A DNA stretch of 64,000 nt. It comes from Sipunculus nudus. Its lineage: Eukaryota > Annelida > Sipuncula > Golfingiida > Sipunculidae. Under the pieces are notes generated by a model. That model was not told the origin of the DNA, ran no database searches, and was given only the letters and a program-made list of their open reading frames with translations. Shown piece by piece: positions 1 to 12,007 of the stretch. How positions within the stretch are numbered: position 1 is the stretch's first letter; each line of letters starts with the position of its first letter. The position numbers were made by a program, and so were the translations under genes. The stretch is from positions 72,873,618 through 72,937,617 of the forward strand of contig CM049317.1 of the NCBI GenBank assembly GCA_026874595.1, given 5' to 3'.

Positions 1-1819
1 TCCAACTTTTCTTGCGATTTATGTAGAAAAGTGACAGCGAAATTGCTTTTAACAAAAAGTTCCCTTGATGGCGAAGTACCGTGTCTATCTGTAAATGTAG
101 ACATGGGGGAACTTTTGTAACTTTCTAGGAAGATGGAAACTTCAGATTCTCTTCACGGCATGGGCGAAGCTCCGAGATGAGAATATGGTCACGGAAATAA
201 ATAAGGGCATGACCATAAAAATAAATAAGAATTTCTCAACTAAACATATTTGGTTCAAACCTGTTTAACTTGTAGTATTTACCAACTTATTGTCAATGAA
301 AGTGCATGTGCTTTTCGTAAAATTGTCATTAATGAAAAAAAAAATGTGAAAAGATATGAATATTCTATATTAGAAAAAAGTTGCCGTGATCCATGAAAAA
401 CAGCACATTGAACCATTACAAAAGAAAATACAAATTCTTTGCTTTTTAGCATTACTTCGTATTATTGTGAAAAACGAGACATTTGCCAAAAGATTATATG
501 AAAGTATTTTGAGTTTAAAAGGATTCTCATATTTGCAACATTTGGAAGGAAAGTACCATGATGATAATATACAAGGAGCCATACTACTGTCTTACTGAGG
601 GTAACATACAATGAGTCAAACTGTTGCCTTACTGGCGCAGTACTGTGTCAGTACCCGCCATCTTGTTTTTAAAGAAGAGTACCTTGACGCAGTGCTGTGG
701 CGGGAACGGCTCGTCGCGGCTTCTGAGTTACTTCCTTAGGTTCTACCCGTCAAGCAACAAATTCGACCTGTGCGACATGTACCCTGAACCAAGGTCTTAA
801 CTACAGTCAGGATCCTTTGGCCAAAGAGAGAAGTCGCGCTGGAAACATCCGCCTTGGAGACGACCCATGGTCTTGTTCACATAGTCACGGCGGTTTGCTA
901 AGGGCTAGCTTGTCGAACTGCATGCCTGTCAGCTAACCCATGGCCGAGATATTCTACACAAAGGCACTGCTTTTGGCCCAGAAGAAGATTTCAGGTGATT
1001 TGGCAGTTTGCTCCAGTAGAACATCTAACCTTCTATGAATCTTATGGAACATTGTTTTGCACTAAGCAAAGATGATCTACCACACACAACTGATCGGAAG
1101 GAACACATAAAAAGGGAAGCAAAGTGAGATGGGAGGTATTTTATTCCTTGGGAATTTTATTCAATATAAAATGTGCATGCTTTAAAATGATTTATATATT
1201 ATTTTAATGGAATGAGGGTGTATATATTTTCGCACAAATCAGAGACCAGGTATAAATTTGCATTGGTCAGATACATCATTTCAAGATTGGAAGCAGATTT
1301 ATGCATTTTTTAGGCAAGCTGGGACAATTCAGCCCACTCGCACTAGAGTGTTCCCAGAGTCCGAAGAACAATTTATTTGTGTGTGTGTGTCCTAGTCAGA
1401 AAAAAGGCACATATAACACGCGTTTGATGTTCCCTGCAGATTGTTAAATGGGAAAGTGTGAAATGTTATGATAATGTAGTGGACGTTGATCTTGATGCTG
1501 TGAATGACGGAAGCAACTTCTTGTAATTAATAACGTTGAAGAAAACAGCTTAAGCACACAGAAAAAGTCCAAGACTAATAACAAGAAGTTAAATTTAGCT
1601 TGGGACGAAATGAGGAGATGAGTGATGTATTAGATGAACATGATCTTAAAATGACAAAATATTAACCGGCTCGGATTTTGTTAGATATCCTGTCACAAAC
1701 GCATGATCAAATGCGTCATCGCGTATCTTTATGATCAACGGGATGAACAGGAGCGCAATATAAAATTTGACTACTGTCTTGCGTAAAACGCGAAAAACAT
1801 CACTCTTTACAATCTGCTG

Positions 1820-1835
1820 CCCCCCCCCCCCCCCC
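1820..1835. repeat. poly-C tract
   Basis: Sixteen consecutive C residues are read directly. Homopolymer C/G tracts recur through the window and may be length-variable or mis-assembled. Confidence 0.95.
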
Positions 1836-4207
1836 TTTAAAGGTAATATAAATAATTTGACAGAATGCTGGGCATGGGTCTCAAGAATTTATAGCACAAA
1901 TGTGATAGGCAATACGTTCTATATTAACAGAATATTTCGAAGTTAAAGTTACGTTCACCAAACCGGCTTGATATTATTAATAGAAAATAATCAATAATAT
2001 GGCATATCATTACATTCATCAAAAATATACATATTTCAAATGCCGTCTAGGTGCGAAAATATCGTTTGATTCGCTTAAATGTCATTAAAAATGACCTTGG
2101 TTCTCGAGGCGTTCAAAAATGAAAAAAAAAAAAATGTGGTAACGGGACACTGCCAAGTGAAACATTAATCGAATTAAAAAAATGTTTCATATATTCTTAT
2201 ATTATAAATGTCATATTCCTTTATTCTGTAGTCAATGAAAAAGGTTAAATCCTGGTATAAAGAAAAATTGTTCGTCATGCAATGGTTTTTAAGGGATCAT
2301 ATGGCTGTTTCTATGAAATGTTTCTATGGCTGGCGACACCAGAGAGCTCCCTAAGCAGAGGTAGGGGGCGCTGTACAACATCTCACGTAGATGAGCCGGA
2401 ATGCTGCTGGTCCTGTCTGGTCAGGTGTACCAGTCTCAGTGGCTGCCAAACAATGGTCACTGTATCAGCGATACCATATAAAGCCTGCCACAAAAACACT
2501 TTAATTTGGACATGTCACTCAGTCTCGATAGGTCAGACACTTTTGTGTGTTGTCGTTATAGATTTTTCTTTTCATTTTGACGAATTCCCATCAGGTGCGG
2601 GCTGAACAAAATAATCTGGAAAACAACAAAAAGATAGAAGAGCGCTTAATACAGAAAACTTTGCTTTTATAACAACTCCTGATTGCGCAATTGCATCCTA
2701 AATTATCAAACAAAGTGTCTTCACTATGGGAGGGGATACCTACTCCTACAGCCTTTATGCGCTCTCTACTTAATTCCTTTATCGGCCTCTGTCCATTTAT
2801 TTCCAGAATCAATCATTATATCCGTCTTTTCTGAGGCATGCCTTTGAAGTTCAACATAATTATGAAATAAGGAATTAAGATTAACGTTTTCAAACTATGG
2901 AACAAGATATATGTAATATACCTGAATTAATAGTGGTCGATTATTTTTCCGTTCAAACTACATATTCAATTGCATCACTGATTTTGCACATCAATATAAG
3001 ATAACGCATTCTTATCTATAAACATGATTATGTATCTTTAACTTAGCATTTAAACCCACTTCTCTTCTGTCCCTTACATTTCTGTACTTTTCTGATCATT
3101 AAAACCAGGTGAGTGATAACATTGGCGCTACTTTTTATTGAACAAACCGGGCAAATATTAAATATCGAAATTGAGGTGCAGCTGATTTCAGAGAAAAACA
3201 GTCAACCAAAATTAAACCTGATGTAGCCGTAAACCCGTTGTTCACCTCGTTTGTCCCCTCTCAAGGCAGGATGTGTTACAGGGATCTGGCAGAGACGGGT
3301 CTCACTGGTTCACAGGTTTCACTTTCCATGTCGGCGCTGCCTTTAGCTCCAGGGAACATAAATATAAATGTGATCGATTGACAAGAGGAGACAGCCACGC
3401 CATCCTGCTGCATTAACCTGCACCCGAGCCGCGCGTCACTCAGGTTGCTGGTGTGGGCTCGTTTACAATACAGCGATTTCCAGAGCTACTTCAACCCTTC
3501 AACCAGCTAACAACTTTCATATCTACAGGCACCACAGGAACTTCCAAACCCTCGACAGCAGCTAATTGCCGGCATACGAGTTCCATAGACATTTAACAGG
3601 GCCCGAAGTTGCCAACATTTTCCATTCCAGGTGGGTCCGGGCAAGACCCTGTTCTCAGTAATATGTTCGGAAAATAGGTGATGTATTACACAACTTTACA
3701 CACTTTTTTATATTTTTAGATAAATGCCTGAAATCATGAGATCCGCTTACATTGAAATTAGTTAGATTACCCAATCACTCTTCTATTGCCGGACAAATAT
3801 AATATTTCATATTTAGGTTTGTTGGTAGGTTTAACGAGAACTCATATTTGAGTGGCGTACTTTAGTAGCTGGCGCAAAAAATTCCATATCAATGTCTATT
3901 ATTAAAATGTATTTATTCGTCATATATAATACTTTTTTTCGTGCATATGGCATATGACCAGTTAAGGTATCTATTTGTATTGAGATAAGTATGAAAAGCA
4001 CATAATTTGAACGTGTTTGTGAATGAGTTATGATTATAAGGATTGGACAGTTCGTTACAGGCAAATTTATGATTCGTAAATTGTTTTACATCGTTCGCTT
4101 TTTATTACCTAAACTAAAGGTCCTTTTATACTTAAAAAATATTCTTCATTTAACACACTTTGTTTGTGTGTGTCCCTAGTTAGTATATTATATCATATCA
4201 CCATTTC

Positions 4208-4210
<3 letters not shown>

Positions 4211-4253
<43 letters not shown>
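4211..4253. repeat. (TA)n microsatellite
   Basis: An uninterrupted TA dinucleotide run of about 43 bp is read directly. It is one of at least eight long TA tracts in the window. Confidence 0.95.
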
Positions 4254-4256
<3 letters not shown>

Positions 4257-5174
4257 ATTTTCTAAAAAAATCTCTCTATTCTAAAAAAAAATAACGGAAA
4301 ATAACGAAAAACAGGAAAAATAAATAGATAAAATGAGAGATGCGCCCCTCGGAATCCGTCACTGTTAACACACTGGAAAAAGGTGTCAAAAAATGAGTAG
4401 ATGTATTTAATTTTATAATAGGCGTTAGACAGGTTTTGTAGCACGACTGGCTTATACTTACGTGTGTTAAAAAGCCAGCCAGGGCTAAATTGGTAAAACG
4501 TTACATGTTTCCATAAGTCATGATAGAAAATGTTATCACTAAATGGTGTTTTTTTACCGGAACAATCGCCTAAAATCGCAATATATGAAACATTATGTAT
4601 TACATGTGTAATTTAAAGTATATCTTTCTGCCACAAGACAGTTCGACTGCATCTCATTCTGTCAATTTATTTGAATTACAAAAAGAGGAGAGTAGCATTT
4701 AATTGTGAATTCTTTTTCCTTGACGGAAAAACACGTTGCATATGTTACTGAAGGTGCAGAAAAGTAATTATGTTTCCCTTTACCTATGTTCCCCTGAAGG
4801 GTATCTAATATTAGTATGGTGAGCCGTTTTCAGATGAGCATATAGTATTGTTGGGAGAAGGGGGTATTTTTACAGACATGCATATGTCCCTTCAAACGTA
4901 CAACAATAATTGTTAAAGTCTTCATCAATTCACTTTTTGGGTTTATTCATTTTACACAAACAATATGAACAATGGCCACGAATCGGATATGGCCGTTTTT
5001 GGTTCTTGGGAGCCATGCTGTTTTACACCCCATAGTGTCGCTAAATCATTTACGTTGTGCGTGTGTGTGGGCGTGTGCGCACGTTGTTAGAAGTACTCCG
5101 TTAAACCTAGCAGGATGAAGATATAATGATTATATGTTATTAAACTTGTGAACGCTCTTCATTATCACGCCTAG

Positions 5175-5190
5175 CCCCCCCCCCCCCCCC
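5175..5190. repeat. poly-C tract
   Basis: Sixteen consecutive C residues are read directly. Confidence 0.95.
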
Positions 5191-5939
5191 GGACAAGGTC
5201 GTAACCACAAATTTGTGACCTTAACCAGGAGTGGATCGGAACTAGTAAATAACGGTAAGCAAATACAGAATGAATAATCATCCACAGCTTATATGGGTGC
5301 TTAGGTTGCATGCTTCTCAAGGATCAGATGAAAGGACAAAGGCCTTAAAGACCAGAGAGGAAATGTCCGTGGGGTCTGTCTTCGTCTGTGACGTCAGATA
5401 ATCGATCAACCCAATCTTTTTTTCATTAATTTTAAATGTTAGATACCATCGAACAGCTCTTTACAAAAGATTACTATTTTCTACCAGCTGTTCCTCCTCA
5501 AATGAGTATTTTACCGTCCCATTCACCAGAAATTGTCTATTCTTGGAACCTGAAGGCAAGTCTGCGGGTCCTGCAGTCTCTTTCTCTAAAGACAGGTAGA
5601 CCATCGACTATAACCACTAGTGATTTTAACTATGACGAAAGCAATTTTCAGTTTCTTACGAAAGAAAAAAATAACATATTCCAGGACGTTTCCAAATCAG
5701 CTGAAGTCTTAACTTAACGTTTCTATATTGTCCCAACATGCTTTCTAATAATAAAAAATAACAATGATTATTTTAATATTTATATTGCTAATATTTAAAA
5801 AAAAATAATTTGCGAAAACCCTGGTAACACGACCACCACGATATCCTTATATCCAGTCATTCAGAGATGGTGTTACCAGGTTTTCACTGCACGCTCCTCT
5901 ACCGAAGCTTATGATCTCTTTTTGAAACCGTCTGAGTGA

Positions 5940-6276
5940 TTTTTTTTTTAGTTCAGCTGACTGTAAGTCATCTGAGCTATAGCGATCACTCTTTGTCCGT
6001 CGTCCGTACGGCCATCCGGCCGTCTGTCCGTTAACAAGGCACAAATCGTAACCGCTGGACCTGGAATCTTCTTACTTAACAACTAGGGAGTTTTTAAAGT
6101 TTACGCATTTTTTCTCTATTTTTGAGATATATTAATACAGACACAATCTCAGCCTGTTGGTTAATCTATTTGATGCTTCAGTTCAATGGTTATATACTAA
6201 CATTCAGATGATAAAATTTCCTTTTGCAAATCTCTTCCCAGTCAGCTGAGCGTCATGACCCATGGGTCACTTGTTT
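5940..6276 (+). mobile_element. Dispersed repeat family 1, short copy (HINE-like, tentative)
   Basis: The copy begins with a T-rich run, then AGTTCAGCTGACTGTAAGTC and TCTGAGCTATAG, then several GTCCGT units and a 'GGCACAAATCGTAACC' segment. It ends with CAGCTGAGCG followed by the perfect palindrome TGACCCATGGGTCA (6256-6269) and TTGTTT. The start contains CAGCTGACT, and the reverse complement of the end contains the related CTCAGCTGACT, so the ends carry subterminal inverted repeats. The same start, core or end recurs near 34.2, 38.8-39.7, 41.8-43.1 and 49.3-49.5 kb. No coding capacity is seen. Subterminal inverted repeats, a hairpin near one end and a variable number of core repeats are features described for Helentron-associated elements (INE-1; 'pearl' elements of bivalves). 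That class assignment is inference. Confidence 0.6.
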
Positions 6277-7960
6277 CAAAACTTTATCGTCCTCGTGGAG
6301 CTTAGTATACAAAGGACCACAAAGCTAACGTGTAAAATAGCGACAAACTTACATCAAACCAACTTCTTTTAAATTAAGCACAAAAAAAAATAAATAAATA
6401 TAAAAAAAACCCAGTAAAATTCGGCATCTGGTGACTACAACGGAAAAAAAGTAGTGCAAGTGTCAGCATTTAATGTTGAGCATATCCTGCATGGCAAACC
6501 TTCAAGGAAATGGATAATAGTGGAACTTGATGTTTCCATTTCACGACCGCTGAAAAATTGTGGATATAATCTTTCCAATAAGACACTCATATGCTTGTTG
6601 TACAAGAATTGATAAATAGACAGCAATATAGAGAATAACCGCAATTACCCAAGCGGAAATCGGCGAGAAATACAGAGCCAACTTGAAATCTGCATTCTAA
6701 TGAATGCAACTCTCCGCTTTTCACTTATTAGTCCCAAATTCCTAGGTTCATTTGTGTATAAGGGGCTGTACGTTTGTCAATACTCTGGATGACGTTCCAG
6801 GATCTAGATCATGAGCATGATCCGCACAAAAAGCTTATTAATATTTCATTGACCTTTTCCCGAAATGTGAGATATTCAGTTCATGATTGCTTGAATTATG
6901 TTGTTAACAAATACGCACGCAAGCACACACAAACACACAATCAAAAGAACGGGATGTACACATACTCTCCTTGCGAAGGCAAACCTTGGTTTAGTTTATG
7001 GACTGATATTATTTATCGAATATCACATTCACAGCCGGTATTCGGAAGTAATTCAAAATTCTTGCACCCATCCACGCCACCTAATTCACCATAAGAATAT
7101 TTCTTCTACATTGGCCTGTAGCCTATGGTCAGTATTAATTCACTCTTGGTTGAAGTGGTCACACCATTATGGATAAAACTTTGTACTGGGAGCTTAACGG
7201 ATATCGCTATACCCACGAACTGGCGTTTATTGAAGATAATGCCCTTACGATTATTGCCTTAGCCAACCTTTCAAAGGCCGCTCCCTGTGTCCGTTATTAA
7301 AACAGGTATAATTAAACTGTTTATTTTTGCAGACACAACTCAAACAGTCATTTAGTTCCCAACATAATTAGGTATAAGCAAGTCATATTACCAATTACTT
7401 CATAGTTACGATCAGTGCAACATTTTTATTATTGAATTCTAAGTAGACAGTGTGGACATGCTTTGAATCAGTATGAATTCAGTGTGGTGTTTTTAAAACC
7501 GGCTAACCCTATAGCAAAAAAAAACAAAAAAAACATCTGATTATCTAACGTGCCAGAATAGTCATTCCGGAACTGTCAAGTATACATAAAAATCCCAAAG
7601 GTAATCTGAAGTCTGACCATCAGGACTGACACACTGATATTATAAATAAACCGGTATTATGATCAACGGAATGGTTTTGGGTTCCCACGACATCTTAATA
7701 ATTGTATCGTATCTAGTGTCAATAAACATCAGCTCCGGGTTTGTCAGCCTGTTTTGGTGCATTTAGGATAAAATAATAAATTGATCTCTCTAATGTAGTG
7801 TCTTATAACCTTTTTATTTTCATTGTTATGATATAATCTGCGGTAGGTTATTTTTTAAGGTCTGGTTTAGAAACGGGGAAGAATGCTGATAAGCTTTTCC
7901 CCATTAATGTGTACATAGTACACAGTTGATGGAAAATTTAAAATTGCAGGAACCTATTGT
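6277..7960. other. Intergenic, no gene recognised
   Basis: Open frames at 6774-7094 and 6898-7176 overlap in different frames and run through AC-rich low-complexity sequence, so they are not convincing genes. I see no RNA gene or transposon terminus here. Confidence 0.5.
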
Positions 7961-7972
7961 TTTTGGTCAATA

Positions 7973-7999
7973 TAGGTCAAAGGTCAAGGTCAAGGTCAT
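7973..7999 (+). promoter_or_regulatory. Cluster of AGGTCA nuclear-receptor half-sites
   Basis: Four AGGTCA half-sites occur in 27 bp: AGGTCA-A-AGGTCA (a perfect DR1) runs into two overlapping TCAAGGTCA sites. DR1 is the consensus for RXR/HNF4-type receptors, and TCAAGGTCA is the extended half-site of NR5/ERR-type receptors. The motif is seen in the sequence; any function is inference. It lies at the edge of repeat DNA, so it could be part of a mobile element. Confidence 0.4.
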
Positions 8000-8039
8000 C
8001 AAAAGTATACAAAAAGGTTTTTTCTTCATATCTGTGTGA

Positions 8040-8320
8040 CTAATAGTCGTATCTACTTCAACCGTAGCTCATTTTAATCGTCTGTCTTCTGGTGTGTAGC
8101 TGACTCAAATTTGCCGTAACCATGGTTACTTATTTTGGGGGAAAAGTTATGATATTCGAAAATCAATGGACTAATTTTTCTAACTTTGTCAGTTTTAAGG
8201 CTAGAGAGGTCTAGTTTTTTGCATAAGGTACCATTCAGTAAGTTCTTAAAGATTTTATTAAACCTCTCGAAATAGCTCGGACAATATCTCGTCAAACGAG
8301 ATATTTCGCGATTTCATTCA
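8040..8320 (+). repeat. Dispersed repeat with GTAACCATGGTTAC core
   Basis: This segment contains the perfect palindrome GTAACCATGGTTAC (8116-8129), followed by an ATTTTGGGG block and further on by TCTCGTCAAACGAGA (about 8288-8302). The segment at about 15600-15830 is a diverged copy in the opposite orientation with a matching core and GGGG-flanked block. It holds an open frame on the minus strand (8074-8295) that looks incidental. I do not recognise the family. Confidence 0.5.
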
Positions 8321-8321
8321 T

Positions 8322-10345
8322 CTTGCCCTACAGGCCACAGTTTTTTTAGGAATCTTTTTTGAAACTGTCACGTTGAAAGTCCTACACGAATATCTCGAAA
8401 CTGTTTTTTTTTCATTCTTTGAATACGGCCGCCAGGGGGGCTAGGTGCTAACCACCTCAACATATCATTTTTAGCCATATCTCCAAAAGTATAAACCTCA
8501 AATTACATAAACGATAGCTTATTTTCTTCCTCTCAGTCTTCTCCATAATCTGGTTAATTCATCTTGTCTCAATCCTGTGTCACTTTGTCAGTGTGTGTGT
8601 CTGTTAGTCAGTTGTCCTAAAATTCGCCTGCTTGCACTTGCGTCTCACATAGAGGACTCTACAGGCCACAGTTTTGAAAGAATCCTTTTGAAACTATTAC
8701 AGTCTTATGCCATTCAGTAATATCTCGAAACAGATTTTTCATTTTCCGGATATGGCTGCTAGGGGGCGCTGCATTAGAACCTCCCAAACATATCATTTAT
8801 TGGACATATCTCCAAAAGTATAATCCTGAGTTACAGAACCTATAGCTTGGTTCCTTCCTCTGGGTCTTCTCCATAACCTGAGAAAGTCATCTGGTCTAAA
8901 TTTTATGTCACTTTGTTAGTATGTCTGTCTGTTTGTCAGTTGTCCTCAAATTCGCCTGCTTGCTGGTTCATGTGTCTTACATATACCATTCTACTGGCCA
9001 CAGTTTTGAAGGAATCATTTTGAAACTGGTACATGTTATGTCTTACACTAATACCTCGAAACAGATTCTTCATTTTTTGGTTCTTGTCAATAGGGGGGGC
9101 TATAGTTAAAGAATTTTAACATATCATGTTTTGGCCATATCTCCAAAACTATAATTTTTTATTACATAAATTATAGCAAATTTTCTTCCCCTGGGACTTT
9201 TCCATAAATTGGTTAAGTCATCTGGTCTCAACCTTGTGTCACTTTGTCAGTATGTCTGTATTGGTCAGTTGTCCTCGAAGTTCGCCTGCTTGCTGGTGCT
9301 TGCATGTTACATATAGCAATCTATAAGACTCAGTTATGCAGGTATCCTTTTGAAACTGGTACATCTCATGTCTTGCTATAATATCTAGAATGTGATTTTT
9401 CAATTTCTGGATATGGCAGCTAGGGGGCACTGCAGTCCAACTATTTCACCATATAATTTTTTTCGCCATATCTCCAAAACTAAAATTTTTATTGCATAAA
9501 TTATAGCTTTTTCACTTCCTCTGGGTCTTCTCCATATTCTGGTTAAGTCATCTTGTCTCAACCTTGTGGCACCTTTTCAGTATGTCTGTCTGTTTGTCAG
9601 TTGTCCTCAATTTGCCCTGCTTCCTGGTGCTTGGATCTTACATATTGCAATCTATAAGCTACAGTTTTGCATGTATCCTTTTGAAACTGGTACATCTAAT
9701 GTCATACGCTAATATCTCGAAACAGGATTTTTTATTTTCCGGATATGGCCACTAGGGGGCGCTGCACTCGACCCTGCCACCTATATCAGTATATTGGCCA
9801 TATCTCCAAAACTCAAAGACTCAATTACATAAACTATAGGTTATTTTCTTCCTCTAAGTCTTCTCCATAACCTGGTGTAGTCATTGGGACTCGATCTTGA
9901 TTCGCTTTGTCAGTGTGTCCGTCTGTTTGTCAGTTGTCCTCAAATTCGCCTGCTTGCTGGTTCTTGCGTCTCCCATATAGCATTCTAAAGGCCAGATATT
10001 TGGAGGAATCCTTTTAAAATTGGGACATCTTATGTCATACACTAATATCACGAAACGCATTTGTCGTCTTCAGGATATGTGCGCTAGAGGGCGCTGCTGT
10101 CGAACATCCCTAATAAAATATTATTTTGCCTTATCTCCAAAACTACAAACCGCAATTACATAAATTAGAACTTATTTTCTTCCTCTGATCCTTCTGCATA
10201 ACCAGTCATCTGGTGTCAATCTTGTCTCACATTGCCAGTATGTCTGTCTGTTCGTCATCTGTTGTCAGCTTTTTCTGCCTGCTTGTTCTTTTGTCTGATA
10301 TGTCATTCTACGGGGCACAACTTCTCAGCAATGGCCCTGATAATC
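8322..10345 (+). repeat. ~330-bp tandem repeat array, about six monomers
   Basis: The landmark CTTCTCCATAA (or variants) recurs at about 8538, 8866, 9197, 9527, 9860 and 10191, giving periods of 328, 331, 330, 333 and 331 bp. Each monomer contains, in order, a TGTCTGTCTG block, TTCGCCTGCTTGC, a 'CCTTTTGAAACTGGTACAT' block, 'AATATCTCGAAAC', a purine-rich CTAGGGGGCGCTGC-type motif, and 'CATATCTCCAAAACT'. The monomers are diverged (roughly 70-85 percent alike by eye). The first is truncated and the last decays into unique sequence near 10340. Open frames in the array (8921-9109, 9564-9755, 10213-10449) begin similarly (MSVCLSVV...) only because they are repeat translations. They are not genes. 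Confidence 0.9.
9746..9765 (+). promoter_or_regulatory. CTCF-like motif in monomer 5 (best match)
   Basis: The sequence GGCCACTAGGGGGCGCTGC fits the conserved animal CTCF core CCASYAGRKGGCRS. Related sites occupy the same monomer position at about 8427-8445, 8754-8773, 9085-9103, 9415-9433 and 10078-10097. Monomers 2 (GGCTGCTAGGGGGCGCTGC) and 4 (GGCAGCTAGGGGGCACTGC) are close matches, monomer 6 (CGCTAGAGGGCGCTGC) is good, and monomers 1 and 3 are degraded. Binding is not shown, and the motif may be a chance part of the satellite consensus. Confidence 0.45.
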
Positions 10346-10459
10346 ATTCCATTGAAAGAAAACCCACAGTATCTTTTATCTGTCCGTCTGTCTATCATTT
10401 CAGTTTCCGGCAAGCGTTCGACCTATGGTCGTCTAGGTTTTTTTTTTAACTTTTGTCAC

Positions 10460-11180
10460 CCCAACACAGCCCGCTTTGTATAATTGACAGACCTGAAACT
10501 TTCACACTGATAGTAGCGAAAAGAGTGGAACCGATTTTCGCCTCCTTTCTTTATTATGTCTAGTATCCATATTAAACTGGATTGATATATCAGTCGTTAA
10601 AAGGATCACAGTCCGTGAAAAAGCACACTGGTTATTATATTCTTTTTTTTCAAAGATTTAATATTTCCTATTACTATAAGCACATACTTTTGAAACCTTC
10701 AACACATGCTTAACATATATGTAATTGGTTTTAACAGTTGCGGATGCGAGATAAATTATTGTTCAATATAAACAAAAATTCTAAATATAATTTTCAAGAA
10801 ATAGTATTAAAAGGCAAAAAACAGGTGTTTTGAAACTGAGCTGAATATATGTGTCTATTTTTTAATTAGTGCATGAAATCCAATACAGTTGAAGATGTAG
10901 GCAATGAGAAAACGGAAAAGGTATACACTGAGAAAATATCAAAGGTACTCAAGCTGAAAATGTTGACTTTCGCACTGGGACAATAGTTAAGATACGTACT
11001 GAAAAATACTTAAGATTTTCACTCGGAACAAAATAATGAAGGTACATACCGGAAAAATGATAAAGTTACAAAACGAAAACTAGAATATGCACGCACTTGG
11101 AATCTGTAAAAATAAAGCGATCAGGAAAATTCTGGGAAATTGTGTGGTGGTACATATGTTGTACATATGTATGTAGGTAG
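10460..11180. other. Intergenic, no gene recognised
   Basis: AT-rich sequence with no open frame of note and no recognisable repeat. A TACATATGT repeat near 11150-11172 adjoins the SINE that follows and may be its 3' tail. Confidence 0.5.
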
Positions 11181-11473
11181 GAAAGTTGAAGTCTGCTGGG
11201 CTTTTACATCCGAGCCTAACGGCTCATCAGGCCGGAGCTTATCCCGGTTTCGGAAGTGACTTAGGAGTTAAAACTCCTGGATTGGACGCTAGTCCATCGC
11301 AGGTTACCTTCCCAATTCACTGGTACCCATTTCTACTGCTGGGTGGACAAAGGGACATTTGCGGTTGGGACCTTGCCTAAGTGTCTTAGCACGGTGGGGG
11401 TCTGACCGTGATTCGAACTCACGACCTCTCGAGCATGAGCCCGGCACCTTAACCATTACACCATTAACCCCCA
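11180..11473 (-). mobile_element. tRNA-derived SINE
   Basis: Read on the minus strand, the element opens with a tRNA-like head at about 11473-11395. It has GGGGGTT and AGACCCCC acceptor-like ends, a box A-like TGGTGTAATGG, an anticodon-like region CTCATGC, and box B GAGTTCGAATC. The anticodon stem cannot form a normal 5-bp/7-nt arm, so this is not a working tRNA gene. A body of about 200 bp follows, including AAATGGGTACCAGTG, TGCGATGGACTAGCGTCC and GCCTGATGAGCC, and it ends near a short TACATA-type tail. The body resembles the conserved central modules shared by SINE superfamilies of aquatic animals, but I cannot name the module with certainty. Transcription would be by RNA polymerase III, and mobilisation needs a partner LINE. 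Confidence 0.75.
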
Positions 11474-11489
11474 CACATGTGCTGAGGAA

Positions 11490-12000
11490 CAGTTTGTTAA
11501 CCTTTACTTTTTTCCCGGTCAAGTTTTAACCATATCCCCGTGAGCACAAGTGAGCCAAGTTTGATTTAATATCACAGGAAGGTAGGGTCAGGTAACTTTG
11601 TTATCTCAATCCAATAACAAGATAGACTCTTTGACCCGGGATTGACTATGGCCAATTCAGTTGATTTCATGTTCAGTTACAGGGGACACTGAACACTGAT
11701 GACCATCGGGTCGGAAGAATAGTCTATTAGTTTTGCGAGGACATCCCGGTGACGGCATGAAAGTCCTGGCGACGAATCAATCAACATAGGAAATAAAGGA
11801 TGTCATGTCAGTACATCGGTGATACAAGGTACCTTTAAGCACCTGTTCAGTGTACCAAAGTCAGCCTTGTTGAGCTAGTTGTCACGGTCCTGATCGAAGC
11901 TCACGCAGTTTCCAATTCCATCCCTCAAACTAGGTCTTTGACAGAATTAAGTATATGGACAATAAAGGTTGTCTGCTTTTGGCTTAAACCATGAAACCAT
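11490..12000. other. Intergenic, no gene recognised
   Basis: No open frame, RNA gene or repeat landmark is recognisable in this stretch. Confidence 0.5.
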
Positions 12001-12007
12001 TTGCTAT

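Larger units (their letters stand above)
1..5930. other. Intergenic, no gene recognised
   Basis: I see no convincing gene in this stretch. Short open frames (for example 386-598 and 2282-2605) have no recognisable domains and no flanking gene structure. A GC-richer block lies at about 620-1000 and another at about 3230-3660; the second ends in a donor-like CCAG/GTGGGT and could hide a non-coding exon, but nothing confirms it. A single CTCF-like core (GTAGGGGGCGCTG) lies at about 2361-2373. Simple repeats are listed separately. Confidence 0.5.

Noticed and set aside
8921-10483. Open frames beginning MSVCLSVV and similar in the ~330-bp array
   Set aside because: They recur at the monomer period and arise from the TGTCTGTCTG block; stops and frames vary between monomers, so they are repeat translations, not a gene family.
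11395-11473. A tRNA gene with CAT anticodon
   Set aside because: The anticodon arm cannot form a 5-bp stem with a 7-nt loop, and the head is followed by a SINE body.
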